A stretch of 64,000 nt of DNA from assembly GCF_946151075.1 (NCBI RefSeq), contig NZ_CAMGZB010000001.1, positions 1,340,001 through 1,404,000 of the forward strand, written 5' to 3'. Source of the stretch: Neobacillus sp. Marseille-Q6967 (GTDB lineage Bacteria > Bacillota > Bacilli > Bacillales > Cytobacillaceae). The notes beneath the pieces were generated by a model that was given only the letters and a program-made list of their open reading frames with translations, did no database searches and was not told the DNA's origin. Shown one piece after another: positions 26,437 to 34,711 of this stretch. Position 1 is the first letter of the stretch, and every line of letters starts with the position of its first letter. The translations under genes and the position numbers were made by a program.

Positions 26437-27441
26437 TTAACTTTCAGTTAAAAAATAGGTGTTTGCTATTTCTTGAATTTGCTGCTGATCTAAGACAATT
26501 TGTGAATTTCTTGCTTTAAGAATGTCATCATAAAGGGACTGACCGGTTCCAACTAACTGATGATAGGTTAGTTGGGTGTCTGGGTTAAAATCTTTCCCAG
26601 CGAGTCCGAGACTAAGCATATCCGATGTAGTCATATTCGTATCAACAATAAACTCAGGGATTGAGTCAACTAAATCTGGTAAATTACCGATGTTTTTCGG
26701 AGATAGAGCTTTCTTAGCGATTCCTTTTAATGCTTCAACTTGCAGCTGCTGACGTCCATACTCTCCATTTTTAAGGGAATAACGTTCATGAACAATCTCT
26801 GTTACCATTTTCCCGTTAAAAGAGTGAACGCCGGCTGTGATAATTTTATTATTATTTTCCGGATACCATGGATGTGTTAGTTTTACATCAAAAGGCACAT
26901 TCATTTTAATACCGTCCACTGCATCAACCAAGGACTGAAAGCCTGTATAGTTTGTTTGGACATAATAATTAATTGGTACCCCCATTAATTCCCCAACTGA
27001 TTTTACAGTAGCCTCTATTCCTTCTTTTGTGCCTTTTTTAGCCTGCATGATATATTGAACACTTGTTAATTTTGTATATCCATACCCATCTAGATGCACA
27101 CGTGTATCACGCGGGATACTGACTGCATGATATTCATTTTTGTTAAGATCAACATGTATCAGGATCATCGAGTCGGAATGGCCAACCTTTTGTCCTTTCC
27201 TTTGGTCAGAACCGATTAATAAGATATTAAAGACAGGATCCGTAATTTCCATTACCTGTTCCAGTTCTGTTGTTTCTGTTTCTTCATTATTATTGCCGTC
27301 GCTTACAACAGGAACCGATGAAAAGTGTTTCTCTGGTTGAAGTTGATAATATTCATATCCTAAAAAAGCCACAGTGGCTATTATTAATCCTAAAACACTA
27401 AAACCGGCAATTTTCCATTTTCGTTTGTTCTTCGCTTTCAT
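26437..27441 (-). CDS. LytR-CpsA-Psr family glycopolymer ligase, second copy
   Basis: The 334-residue protein has one membrane anchor (about 10-30), an acidic linker (about 48-62), then an LCP domain with FNILLIGSDQRKGQ, SIPRDTRVHLDGYGYTKL and YYVQTNYTGF. It differs clearly from the neighbour, so this is an old duplication or independent acquisition, and the two may act on different polymers. I place the start at 27441 because GGAGGG lies directly upstream; the ATG four codons earlier overlaps that site. Confidence 0.88.
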   Translation of the reverse strand: MKAKNKRKWKIAGFSVLGLIIATVAFLGYEYYQLQPEKHFSSVPVVSDGNNNEETETTELEQVMEITDPVFNILLIGSDQRKGQKVGHSDSMILIHVDLNKNEYHAVSIPRDTRVHLDGYGYTKLTSVQYIMQAKKGTKEGIEATVKSVGELMGVPINYYVQTNYTGFQSLVDAVDGIKMNVPFDVKLTHPWYPENNNKIITAGVHSFNGKMVTEIVHERYSLKNGEYGRQQLQVEALKGIAKKALSPKNIGNLPDLVDSIPEFIVDTNMTTSDMLSLGLAGKDFNPDTQLTYHQLVGTGQSLYDDILKARNSQIVLDQQQIQEIANTYFLTES

Positions 27442-27691
27442 ATTTCCCTCCATTGAACATAGTTCATATTAACTATAAGTTAGAAGATAGCTATTGATTT
27501 ATTTTACTATTGTTGGAAATAGGTATCAATATATAATCTTTGGAAAACAAAATATATTTCGAAATATGTAGAAAAAGGGCATAAGAAAATAAATCCATTT
27601 ACCCAATACCCCTTCAAATTTACTAAAAAAAGGTGTTTAATAGATTAAGTGAGTTAGATTTTGACAAATAATCTAAAAAAATGACAATTTG

Positions 27692-27700
27692 TGATATAAT
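27692..27700 (+). promoter_or_regulatory. Extended -10 promoter of exopolysaccharide locus 2
   Basis: TGATATAAT lies 36 bp upstream of the second Wzz start. A TTGACA at 27661 is too far away to be its -35. The same nonamer precedes locus 1 at 5297. Confidence 0.6.
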
Positions 27701-27736
27701 ACCTAATGTTTTATAAGTATTTTATAGGAGGACAAC

Positions 27737-28486
27737 ATGGAAGAAACAATTGATTTAAGGGAGATACTGCAAACCCTAAAAAAACGTTTATATTTAATTT
27801 TGGCTATTACACTATTAGCTGGTACTGCAAGTGGTCTAATCAGCTATTTTTATTTAACACCCATATTTCAATCCTCAACTAAGCTATTAATTAACCAAAC
27901 CAAAGATGATCAATCCACAGTGAATTCCAGCGAAATACAGGTTCAAGCAAACCTACAGTTAATAGACACCTATAACGAAATCATAAAAAGTTCACGGATA
28001 CTGGATAAAGTAGCAGAAAAACTTAATTCAGGCATAACAGCTGAACAGTTGAATGACCAAATTACGATTGCAAAATCGGAGAACTCACAGGTGGTAACGA
28101 TTATTGTTAAAGACCCAAGTGCAACACAAGCAGCTGAAATTGCTGATACAACAGCTGAAGTCTTCCAAACAGAAATTGTTAAAATTATGAAAGTAGATAA
28201 CGTAAATATTCTCGATAGTTCGAAAGTAAATGATTCGCCAGTCGAACCGAATCCACTAATGAATATTGCCATTGCATTAGTTGTCGGATTAATGGCGGGT
28301 GTGTTCTTGGCATTCTTACTTGAATATTTTGATAGGACTTTAAAAAATGAGCAGGATATAGAAAGAGAATTAGGACTTCCAATCCTAGGTAATATTGCCA
28401 TCATAGACGATGTGAAATTGGAACAAATGAAAGAGCGAAGAGCAAGAAGGAGTTCAAAAGCGAGGGGTGAAAACATTGGCTCTTAA
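27737..28486 (+). CDS. Wzz-type polysaccharide co-polymerase / BY-kinase activator (copy 2)
   Basis: The 249-residue protein has the same length and architecture as the copy at 5347: two membrane segments (about 22-42 and 173-195) around an extracellular domain, with shared motifs such as TYNEIIKSSRILDKV and QVVTIIVKDPSA. It should control chain length and activate the kinase encoded next. ATG with AGGAGGAC upstream. Like copy 1 it overlaps the kinase gene by 11 bases. Confidence 0.88.
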   Translation: MEETIDLREILQTLKKRLYLILAITLLAGTASGLISYFYLTPIFQSSTKLLINQTKDDQSTVNSSEIQVQANLQLIDTYNEIIKSSRILDKVAEKLNSGITAEQLNDQITIAKSENSQVVTIIVKDPSATQAAEIADTTAEVFQTEIVKIMKVDNVNILDSSKVNDSPVEPNPLMNIAIALVVGLMAGVFLAFLLEYFDRTLKNEQDIERELGLPILGNIAIIDDVKLEQMKERRARRSSKARGENIGS

Positions 28487-29183
28487 GAGTAAGAAGAAAA
28501 AAACTTCTGGTGATAATAGTAGAAAGCTTGTAGCTAGTTTTGACCCTAAATCACCAATTGCAGAACAATATCGGACAATAAGAACAAACATTCAATACTC
28601 ATCTGTTGATGAAGAACTAAAAGCGATTATGGTTACATCTACTGGTCCTGCAGAGGGGAAATCAACAACAGTAGCCAATCTTGCTGTGGTGTTTGCTCAA
28701 CAAGGTAAAAAAGTTCTGATTGTCGATGCCGACCTTCGCAGACCAACAGTACATTATACATTTAATAGAAATAACATCTATGGATTTACTACAGTTTTAA
28801 CAAAGCAAACTACGCTGCTGAATGCCGTTGAGGCAACAGATGAAGAAAATCTGTATATCTTAACAAGCGGTCCAATACCTCCTAACCCTGCGGAACTATT
28901 AAGTTCAAAATCGATGGAACAGTTTATTGAAGAGGCAAAGCAGGAATTTGATATAGTTCTATTTGATTCCCCGCCTTTACTAGCAGTTGCTGATCCGCAA
29001 ATTCTTGCCAATCAATGTGATGGATCAATTCTAGTTGTTTTCAGTGGCAGAACGGAGATTGATCAAGCAAAAAAAGCCAAGGAATTACTTGAGAATGCAC
29101 AAGGTAAACTCCTTGGGGTTGTTCTTAACCATCAAGAAATAGCAAAAGACAACTACTATTATTATTATGGGTCTAAGAGATAG
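28476..29183 (+). CDS. CpsD/CapB-type bacterial tyrosine kinase (copy 2)
   Basis: The 235-residue kinase has Walker A (STGPAEGKST), A-prime (VLIVDADLRRP), B (IVLFDSPPLLAVAD) and a C-terminal tyrosine cluster (DNYYYYYGSKR). TTG start at 28476 with GAGGGGTGA upstream, conserved with copy 1. No PHP phosphatase gene follows this copy, so YwqE from locus 1 may serve both (inference). It is separated from epsC by leader C. Confidence 0.9.
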   Translation: MALKSKKKKTSGDNSRKLVASFDPKSPIAEQYRTIRTNIQYSSVDEELKAIMVTSTGPAEGKSTTVANLAVVFAQQGKKVLIVDADLRRPTVHYTFNRNNIYGFTTVLTKQTTLLNAVEATDEENLYILTSGPIPPNPAELLSSKSMEQFIEEAKQEFDIVLFDSPPLLAVADPQILANQCDGSILVVFSGRTEIDQAKKAKELLENAQGKLLGVVLNHQEIAKDNYYYYYGSKR

Positions 29184-29205
29184 TTAACATTTTATCAACG
29201 AGGCA

Positions 29206-29357
29206 ACCTTGTCCCATTTTACTGGGACAAGGTGCATGCCCTCTCTTGGTAAGGTAAGGGATGGATGCAAAGGATTGTTAGTAAAAAAAAATATAAATAT
29301 CTAATGAAAGAACTTGTGCTTTTTCTCACATTTGTTTTCATTAGATATTTATTTTTT
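29206..29357 (+). promoter_or_regulatory. Two-part leader/attenuator C, between BY-kinase copy 2 and epsC
   Basis: First part: ACCTTGTCCCA (29206-29216) pairs with TGGGACAAGGT (29223-29233); GCATGCCCT and AGGGATGGATGC may form a second helix. Second part: ATAAATATCTAATGAAA pairs perfectly over 17 bp with its complement at 29337-29353, with a T6 end. The second half matches leaders A and B. In B. subtilis the EAR antitermination element also sits between epsB and epsC, so the location is suggestive. Confidence 0.65.
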
Positions 29358-29408
29358 GCCAGCTGTGCAGGGGAAAAGAGTTAGATAGAGAAAAGGGGGA
29401 AAAGTTGG

Positions 29409-31235
29409 GTGACATATGGAAAGAGATTAACCGTACTTGCGGTATTAGATTCAGTAATTGTATTAACTGCGATATACATAAGTATTTTTACACTACATCC
29501 TGATTTGCAAATTATAAAAAGTCCATTTATCTTAGGAACCGCCGTTACACTATTAATCTGCCATCATGTATTGGCTTCACTTTATCATCTATATAATAAG
29601 GCCTGGCAATACGCGAGTGTTGGAGAATTAATGGCAATTGTTAAAGCAGTAACCTTCTCCATTCTTATGACCGCAGCTATGCAACAGATTGTGTTTGGCA
29701 ACATAAATTTTAGAGCGTTAATGATTACGTGGATGCTGCATGTATTATTTATCGGTGGATCAAGGTTTTCGTGGAGGATGTTCCGTGATAATTACATAAG
29801 TAAACAAAAGAATATCAAAAGAACATTAATCATTGGTGCGGGTTCTGGTGGTACAATGGTCGCTCGCCAATTGCTACATAATCCTGATATTGATTTAAAA
29901 CCAGTAGCATTTATTGATGATGACCCAACGAAACAAAAACTAGACATTCTCGGCGTACCAGTTGTTGGGGACTCTAGCTATATTACCACTGCGGTTGAAA
30001 GATACCAGGTGGAAAACATCGTGATTGCGATTCCGTCGTTAAGTCAAAAAGAAATTAGCCGCATATTCGATGAGTGTGTAAAAACAAAAGCAAAGACGCA
30101 AATCATTCCCAAACTTGAGGACTTAATGACAGGAAAAGTGTCAGTCAATCAATTCCGTGAAGTAGAGGTGGAGGATTTATTAGGCAGGGAACCAGTTGTG
30201 TTAGATATTGATAGTATCTCTGAATACGTATCTAGCAAAACGGTTCTGATTACAGGTGCCGGAGGTTCAATTGGTTCAGAAATCTGCAGGCAAATTTGTA
30301 AATTTAATCCTAGAAAAATTGTTTTGGTAGGACATGGTGAAAACAGTATCTATCAAATCGATATGGAGTTACGAAAAATATATCAAAATCAAATTGAGAT
30401 TATTCCAGTAATAGGTGATATTCAAGATCGGACAAGAATGTTTGAGGTAATAGAGGAACACCGACCATTTGTTGTCTATCATGCTGCAGCACATAAACAT
30501 GTTCCTTTAATGGAATATAATCCAAGAGAAGCAGTCAAAAATAATATTTTTGGAACAAAAAATGTAGCAGAGGCTGCTGAAACCTTTGGTGTTAACACGT
30601 TTGTTCTTATTTCTTCTGATAAGGCAGTAAATCCACCAAATGTAATGGGAGCTACAAAGCGCTTTGCTGAGATTGTTATTCAAAGCTTAGCTCAAACAAG
30701 CAGCACCAAATTTGTAGCTGTTCGATTTGGAAATGTACTTGGTAGCCGCGGAAGTGTTATACCTTTATTCAAAAAACAAATTCAGGCTGGTGGGCCAGTA
30801 ACTGTTACTCATCCTGATATGACACGCTATTTTATGACTATACCAGAGGCTTCAAGATTAGTTATTCAATCTGGTGCGCTTGCGCGTGGTGGAGAGATCT
30901 TTGTATTAGATATGGGAGAGCCTGTGAAAATAGTTGATTTGGCTAGAAACTTAATCAAATTATCAGGATTTACAGAGGAGGAAATTGGGATTCACTTTGG
31001 GGGGTTACGTCCTGGTGAAAAGATGTATGAGGAATTACTTAATGAAGGTGAAATACATTCAGAACAAATTTTTCCTAAAATACATATTGGAAAGGCAAAA
31101 GTAATGGATGTAGCAGTTGTAAGTGCATTAATAAATAGATTATTAAAATTGTCTGATGAGGAAATGCACGATACATTAATCGGTGTTGCAAATAACAAAA
31201 TTGATACCACCTCTTTAATGTTTATTGCAAATTAA
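29409..31235 (+). CDS. epsC: EpsC/CapD-type UDP-HexNAc 4,6-dehydratase
   Basis: The 608-residue protein has four N-terminal membrane segments (about 10-110), a first Rossmann-like domain (LIIGAGSGGTMVARQLL near residue 140) and a C-terminal dehydratase domain with TGAGGSIGSEICRQI, SSDKAVNPPNVMGATKR and RFGNVLGSRGSV. The family (EpsC, CapD, WbpM, PglF) makes UDP-4-keto-6-deoxy-HexNAc from UDP-GlcNAc at the membrane. GTG 29409 is chosen with AAAAGGGGG nine bases upstream. It follows leader C and precedes a decayed galU. The product probably feeds the reductase-like epimerase at 32757. Confidence 0.9.
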   Translation: MTYGKRLTVLAVLDSVIVLTAIYISIFTLHPDLQIIKSPFILGTAVTLLICHHVLASLYHLYNKAWQYASVGELMAIVKAVTFSILMTAAMQQIVFGNINFRALMITWMLHVLFIGGSRFSWRMFRDNYISKQKNIKRTLIIGAGSGGTMVARQLLHNPDIDLKPVAFIDDDPTKQKLDILGVPVVGDSSYITTAVERYQVENIVIAIPSLSQKEISRIFDECVKTKAKTQIIPKLEDLMTGKVSVNQFREVEVEDLLGREPVVLDIDSISEYVSSKTVLITGAGGSIGSEICRQICKFNPRKIVLVGHGENSIYQIDMELRKIYQNQIEIIPVIGDIQDRTRMFEVIEEHRPFVVYHAAAHKHVPLMEYNPREAVKNNIFGTKNVAEAAETFGVNTFVLISSDKAVNPPNVMGATKRFAEIVIQSLAQTSSTKFVAVRFGNVLGSRGSVIPLFKKQIQAGGPVTVTHPDMTRYFMTIPEASRLVIQSGALARGGEIFVLDMGEPVKIVDLARNLIKLSGFTEEEIGIHFGGLRPGEKMYEELLNEGEIHSEQIFPKIHIGKAKVMDVAVVSALINRLLKLSDEEMHDTLIGVANNKIDTTSLMFIAN

Positions 31236-31252
31236 TTCCTCTTCGTTAGCGT

Positions 31253-31988
31253 AATGCTTCAGGAATAGAAGATATCATTATCGTAACTGGTAAAGGGAAG
31301 CGTGCAATTGAAGATCATTTTGATTTTGTGCCAGAGTTAGAACAAGTCTTATGAGAAAGGAAAGTTAGATCAATTGGAAAAAGTTCAATACTCTACTAAC
31401 TTGGCAGATATTCATTACATACGTCAAAAAGAACCAAAAGATTTAGTTAATGTAGTATGGTGTGCGAGTAATTTTATTGGTGACGAAACTTTTTCATTCC
31501 TTTTGGTGGATTATATTGTTCAAAGTGATATTCCGTGTTAAGACAATTAATTAATATATATGAGGAAACTCATTCTTACGTAGTTGGGGTCCAATTTGTA
31601 ATCAATGAGGAAACACATCGATATTGAATAATTACCCTTTCTACTCTGGTAGGAAGACGTTATCTGGTTAATCATTCTGTTGAAAAAACAAAACCAGGCA
31701 CAGTGCTTTCGAATTTAGCGATTATGGGAATGTATATTCTTACACCCGAAATATTTATGTTTTTATAGCAACGCATAACTAGTGCTGGTGTGAAATTCAG
31801 TTAACAGATGCAATTCAAAAATTAAACTAAATTTAGCGTTTTTTTGCATATGATTTTGAAGGTAAACGTTTGATGTTGGAGAGAAATTTGGTTTTGTGAA
31901 AACAACGATTGAGTTTTGCTCTACAAGATCAAGAGATTTGTTCTGACCTACTTACTTATCATAATAAGCTAAGTGAATTAGAAAAATG
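31253..31988 (+). pseudogene. Decayed, N-terminally truncated galU
   Basis: Across all frames this stretch reads as GalU from about residue 50 of the intact copy ([20 protein letters not shown]) to near its C-terminus ([13 protein letters not shown]). It is interrupted by several frameshifts and stops. The N-terminal nucleotide-binding part is missing; the match begins a few bases after the epsC stop. It is closely similar to the functional galU at 7785, so it is a duplicated segment that was not kept. It sits directly before an initiating transferase gene, as galU does in locus 1. Confidence 0.88.
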
Positions 31989-31992
31989 AGTT

Positions 31993-32023
31993 ACTATGAG
32001 CCTGTCCCATAGTTACCTTTTTT
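31993..32023 (+). terminator. Possible terminator after the galU remnant
   Basis: ACTATG pairs with CATAGT around a 9-base loop, followed by T6. The stem is short, so this is weak. Confidence 0.4.
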
Positions 32024-32133
32024 ATGTGCAGGTGCTTTATTTAGTTTTGGTTTATTAATAGATTAGGGAGTGGAATGTACATGCTCCAATTAAATACTAA
32101 TTTAATAAAATATTTATTAAGGAGCTTATAGAG

Positions 32134-32760
32134 ATGTATTTAAAGGTAAAAAGATTGATAGATATTATCCTTTCCTTAATAGGATTAGTCCTTTTATCTC
32201 CAGTATTTTGTATTCTTATCTTAGCTATTAAATTTGATTCAAAAGGACCGATACTGTTCAAACAAAAACGTATCGGGATTAATAAAACGCACTTTAATAT
32301 ATTAAAGTTTCGAACCATGAGTATAGATACCCCAACAGACACACCAACGCACCTTTTGAATGACCCTCAAAAATATATTACAAATTTAGGCAAATTTTTA
32401 AGAAAATCTTCTTTAGATGAATTGCCACAGATTTGGAATATTTTAGTTGGAGATATGAGCATTATTGGCCCAAGACCAGCTCTGTGGAATCAGTATGATT
32501 TAATAGCTGAAAGAGACAAGTATGGTGCTAATGAAATATTACCTGGTCTTACTGGGTGGGCACAGATTCATGGGAGAGATGAACTTCCTATCGAAGTAAA
32601 AGCAAAAATGGATGGGGAGTATGTTAAAAAGATTAGCTTTATGCTGGATGTAAAATGTTTCTTTTGCACCATTGTGAGAGTTTTTAATAGTGATGGAGTT
32701 GTTGAAGGTAGATCCGATGTTAATGAGGAAGTTTCAAACAAGGAGATTTCTTCAAAATGA
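32134..32760 (+). CDS. Initiating sugar-phosphate transferase (locus 2)
   Basis: The 208-residue protein has an N-terminal membrane segment (about 10-32) and the sugar transferase motifs FKQKRIGINKTHFNILKFRTM, DELPQIWNILVGDMSIIGPRP and LPGLTGWAQIHGRDELP. It resembles the PglC/WcfS/EpsL branch that uses UDP-linked acetamido-deoxy sugars, and differs clearly from the copy at 8693. It should start the locus 2 repeat unit. AAGGAG is upstream. It overlaps the next gene by ATGA. Confidence 0.87.
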   Translation: MYLKVKRLIDIILSLIGLVLLSPVFCILILAIKFDSKGPILFKQKRIGINKTHFNILKFRTMSIDTPTDTPTHLLNDPQKYITNLGKFLRKSSLDELPQIWNILVGDMSIIGPRPALWNQYDLIAERDKYGANEILPGLTGWAQIHGRDELPIEVKAKMDGEYVKKISFMLDVKCFFCTIVRVFNSDGVVEGRSDVNEEVSNKEISSK

Positions 32761-33605
32761 AAAAAATATTAATAACAGGTTTGAATAGTTATGTTGGTAC
32801 AAGCTTAGTTAATTGGTTAGAAAATTATTCTGAAAAATATTATGTTGATTCTATAAGTGTAAGAGATGATTTATGGAGGCGAAAAAATTTTTCGGATTAT
32901 GATGTTGTGTTCCATGTCGCTGGAATTGCTCATATTAAGGAAACAAGAAATAATGCAGAACTTTATTTTAAAGTAAATCGTAATTTGGTATTCGAAATAG
33001 CTAAGAAAGCGAAAAAGGAAGGGGTTAAACAATTTATATTTTTAAGCTCAATGAGTGTTTATGGAGTTGATAGCGGTGTTATTGAGGAAAATACTCCTCT
33101 TAATCCAAAAAGTAATTATGGTAGGTCAAAATTAGAGGCAGAGAACCTAATTACCTTATTAGGAGATGACGTTTTCAAAGTTGCAATCATTCGCCCTCCA
33201 ATGATTTACGGAAAGGGGTGTAAGGGGAATTATCCCAGGTTAGCAAAACTCTCCCTGAAAGTTCGTTTATTTCCGAATATTAAAAATATACGAAGCATGA
33301 TTTATATAGACAACTTGTGCGAGTTTATAAGATTACTGATAGACAGTGGTAACGGAGGACTGTTCTTTCCACAAAATACAGAGTATGTGTGTACCTCTTA
33401 TATGGTTAGGTTAATTAATGAAGTGCATGGGAGGAAAATTCTAACAACTAGGCTTTTTAATCCTTTTTTAAAATTAATAAGAACAAATACATTTAATAAG
33501 GTTTTTGGTGATTTGGTATACGATAAAAAACTTTCTGAAGATATTACAAAACAAAAAATAAGTTTTATTAATTTTGAGGATACTATAAAGTTAACGGAGG
33601 AGTAG
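32757..33605 (+). CDS. NAD-dependent epimerase/reductase, WbpV/GalE-like
   Basis: The 282-residue extended short-chain dehydrogenase has TGLNSYVGTSLVNWL, FHVAGIAHIKETR, SSMSVYG and the catalytic YGRSKLEAE. It resembles the reductases that act on UDP-4-keto-6-deoxy-HexNAc (the WbpV/WbpK group). With EpsC and the transferase at 32134 it would give a UDP-QuiNAc or UDP-FucNAc donor for the first sugar (inference). Overlap of four bases with the transferase gene indicates coupling. Confidence 0.78.
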   Translation: MKKILITGLNSYVGTSLVNWLENYSEKYYVDSISVRDDLWRRKNFSDYDVVFHVAGIAHIKETRNNAELYFKVNRNLVFEIAKKAKKEGVKQFIFLSSMSVYGVDSGVIEENTPLNPKSNYGRSKLEAENLITLLGDDVFKVAIIRPPMIYGKGCKGNYPRLAKLSLKVRLFPNIKNIRSMIYIDNLCEFIRLLIDSGNGGLFFPQNTEYVCTSYMVRLINEVHGRKILTTRLFNPFLKLIRTNTFNKVFGDLVYDKKLSEDITKQKISFINFEDTIKLTEE

Positions 33606-33606
33606 A

Positions 33607-34710
33607 GTGAAAAAAGTTATTATTTTATCTAATCATCATTCATACACATATAATTTCCGAAAAGAAATCATTCAAAAACTAATAGAAAAAAATTATAAAG
33701 TCTACCTAGTCCTCCCATATGGTGAAAAAGTTGAATTACTTAAAGAAATGGGTTGCGAATATATAGACTTACCTCTTGACAGACGTGGAATGAATCCAAT
33801 AGCAGATTTTAAATTACTTTTAAGTTATTACCAAATTATTAAGAAGATTAAGCCAGATGTTGTACTTTCTTATACTATAAAACCAAATATATATGGGGGA
33901 CTAGTATGTAGATTTAACACGGTCCCTTTGATTGCAAATGTCACGGGTTTAGGTACCGCTGTTGAAAGTAAAAGATTGGTACAGAAAATATTAATTCTTC
34001 TATATCGTTTAGCATTTAAAAAAATAAATTGTATCTTTTTTCAGAATAAAAGTAACAAACAATTCTTCGAGGGAAAGCGGATTGGGTCCGGAAAAGGTAA
34101 AATCATACCTGGTTCTGGAGTTAATTTAAATTACTATTCATTTCAAGAATATCCTAATGATAACGGTTTGATTAAATTACTTTTTATCGGAAGAATAATG
34201 AAGGATAAAGGAATAGAAGAATTAATAGAATCAGCGATTTCAATAAAAAAAGCTTATAAAAATGTTCAATTTGATGCAATTGGATTTTACGAAAATGATT
34301 ATGAAACGAAAGCTAAGGAACTAAAAGAATTAGGTGTAATTAATTTTCTTGGCGTTAAAGATAATGTTCATGATTATATAAAAAAATGTAATGCAGTTAT
34401 ATTACCTTCGCACCATGAAGGGATGGCTAATGTTTTACTTGAGGCAGCTTCTACTGGACGCCCAGTTATCGCTTCAAATATTCCAGGGTGTAAAGAAACC
34501 TTTGATGAAGGAGTAAGTGGTTTGGGGTTTGAGGTAAAAAACTCCACTGCTTTAACTGATGTTTTAAATAAATTTATTAATCTACCTTATTATGAAAAGA
34601 AAGAAATGGGACTTGCTGCCCGAAAAAAAGTGGAAAGAGAGTTTGATAGAAATATAGTGGTTAACGCCTATATTAAAGAAATAGATAGAATAATAAATAA
34701 GGGGAATTAA
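33607..34710 (+). CDS. GT4 family glycosyltransferase, PglA/EpsD-like
   Basis: The 367-residue protein begins KKVIILSNHHSYTYNFRKEI and contains LSYTIKPNIYGGLVCR, features of the PglA/CapM/EpsD group that adds the second sugar to an acetamido-deoxy-sugar primer. The donor domain has GRIMKDKGIEELIESA and HHEGMANVLLEAASTGRPVI (EX7E). GTG start at 33607, one base after the previous stop, with ACGGAGGAG upstream. It is in the tight locus 2 operon. Confidence 0.86.
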   Translation: MKKVIILSNHHSYTYNFRKEIIQKLIEKNYKVYLVLPYGEKVELLKEMGCEYIDLPLDRRGMNPIADFKLLLSYYQIIKKIKPDVVLSYTIKPNIYGGLVCRFNTVPLIANVTGLGTAVESKRLVQKILILLYRLAFKKINCIFFQNKSNKQFFEGKRIGSGKGKIIPGSGVNLNYYSFQEYPNDNGLIKLLFIGRIMKDKGIEELIESAISIKKAYKNVQFDAIGFYENDYETKAKELKELGVINFLGVKDNVHDYIKKCNAVILPSHHEGMANVLLEAASTGRPVIASNIPGCKETFDEGVSGLGFEVKNSTALTDVLNKFINLPYYEKKEMGLAARKKVEREFDRNIVVNAYIKEIDRIINKGN

Positions 34711-34711
34711 A

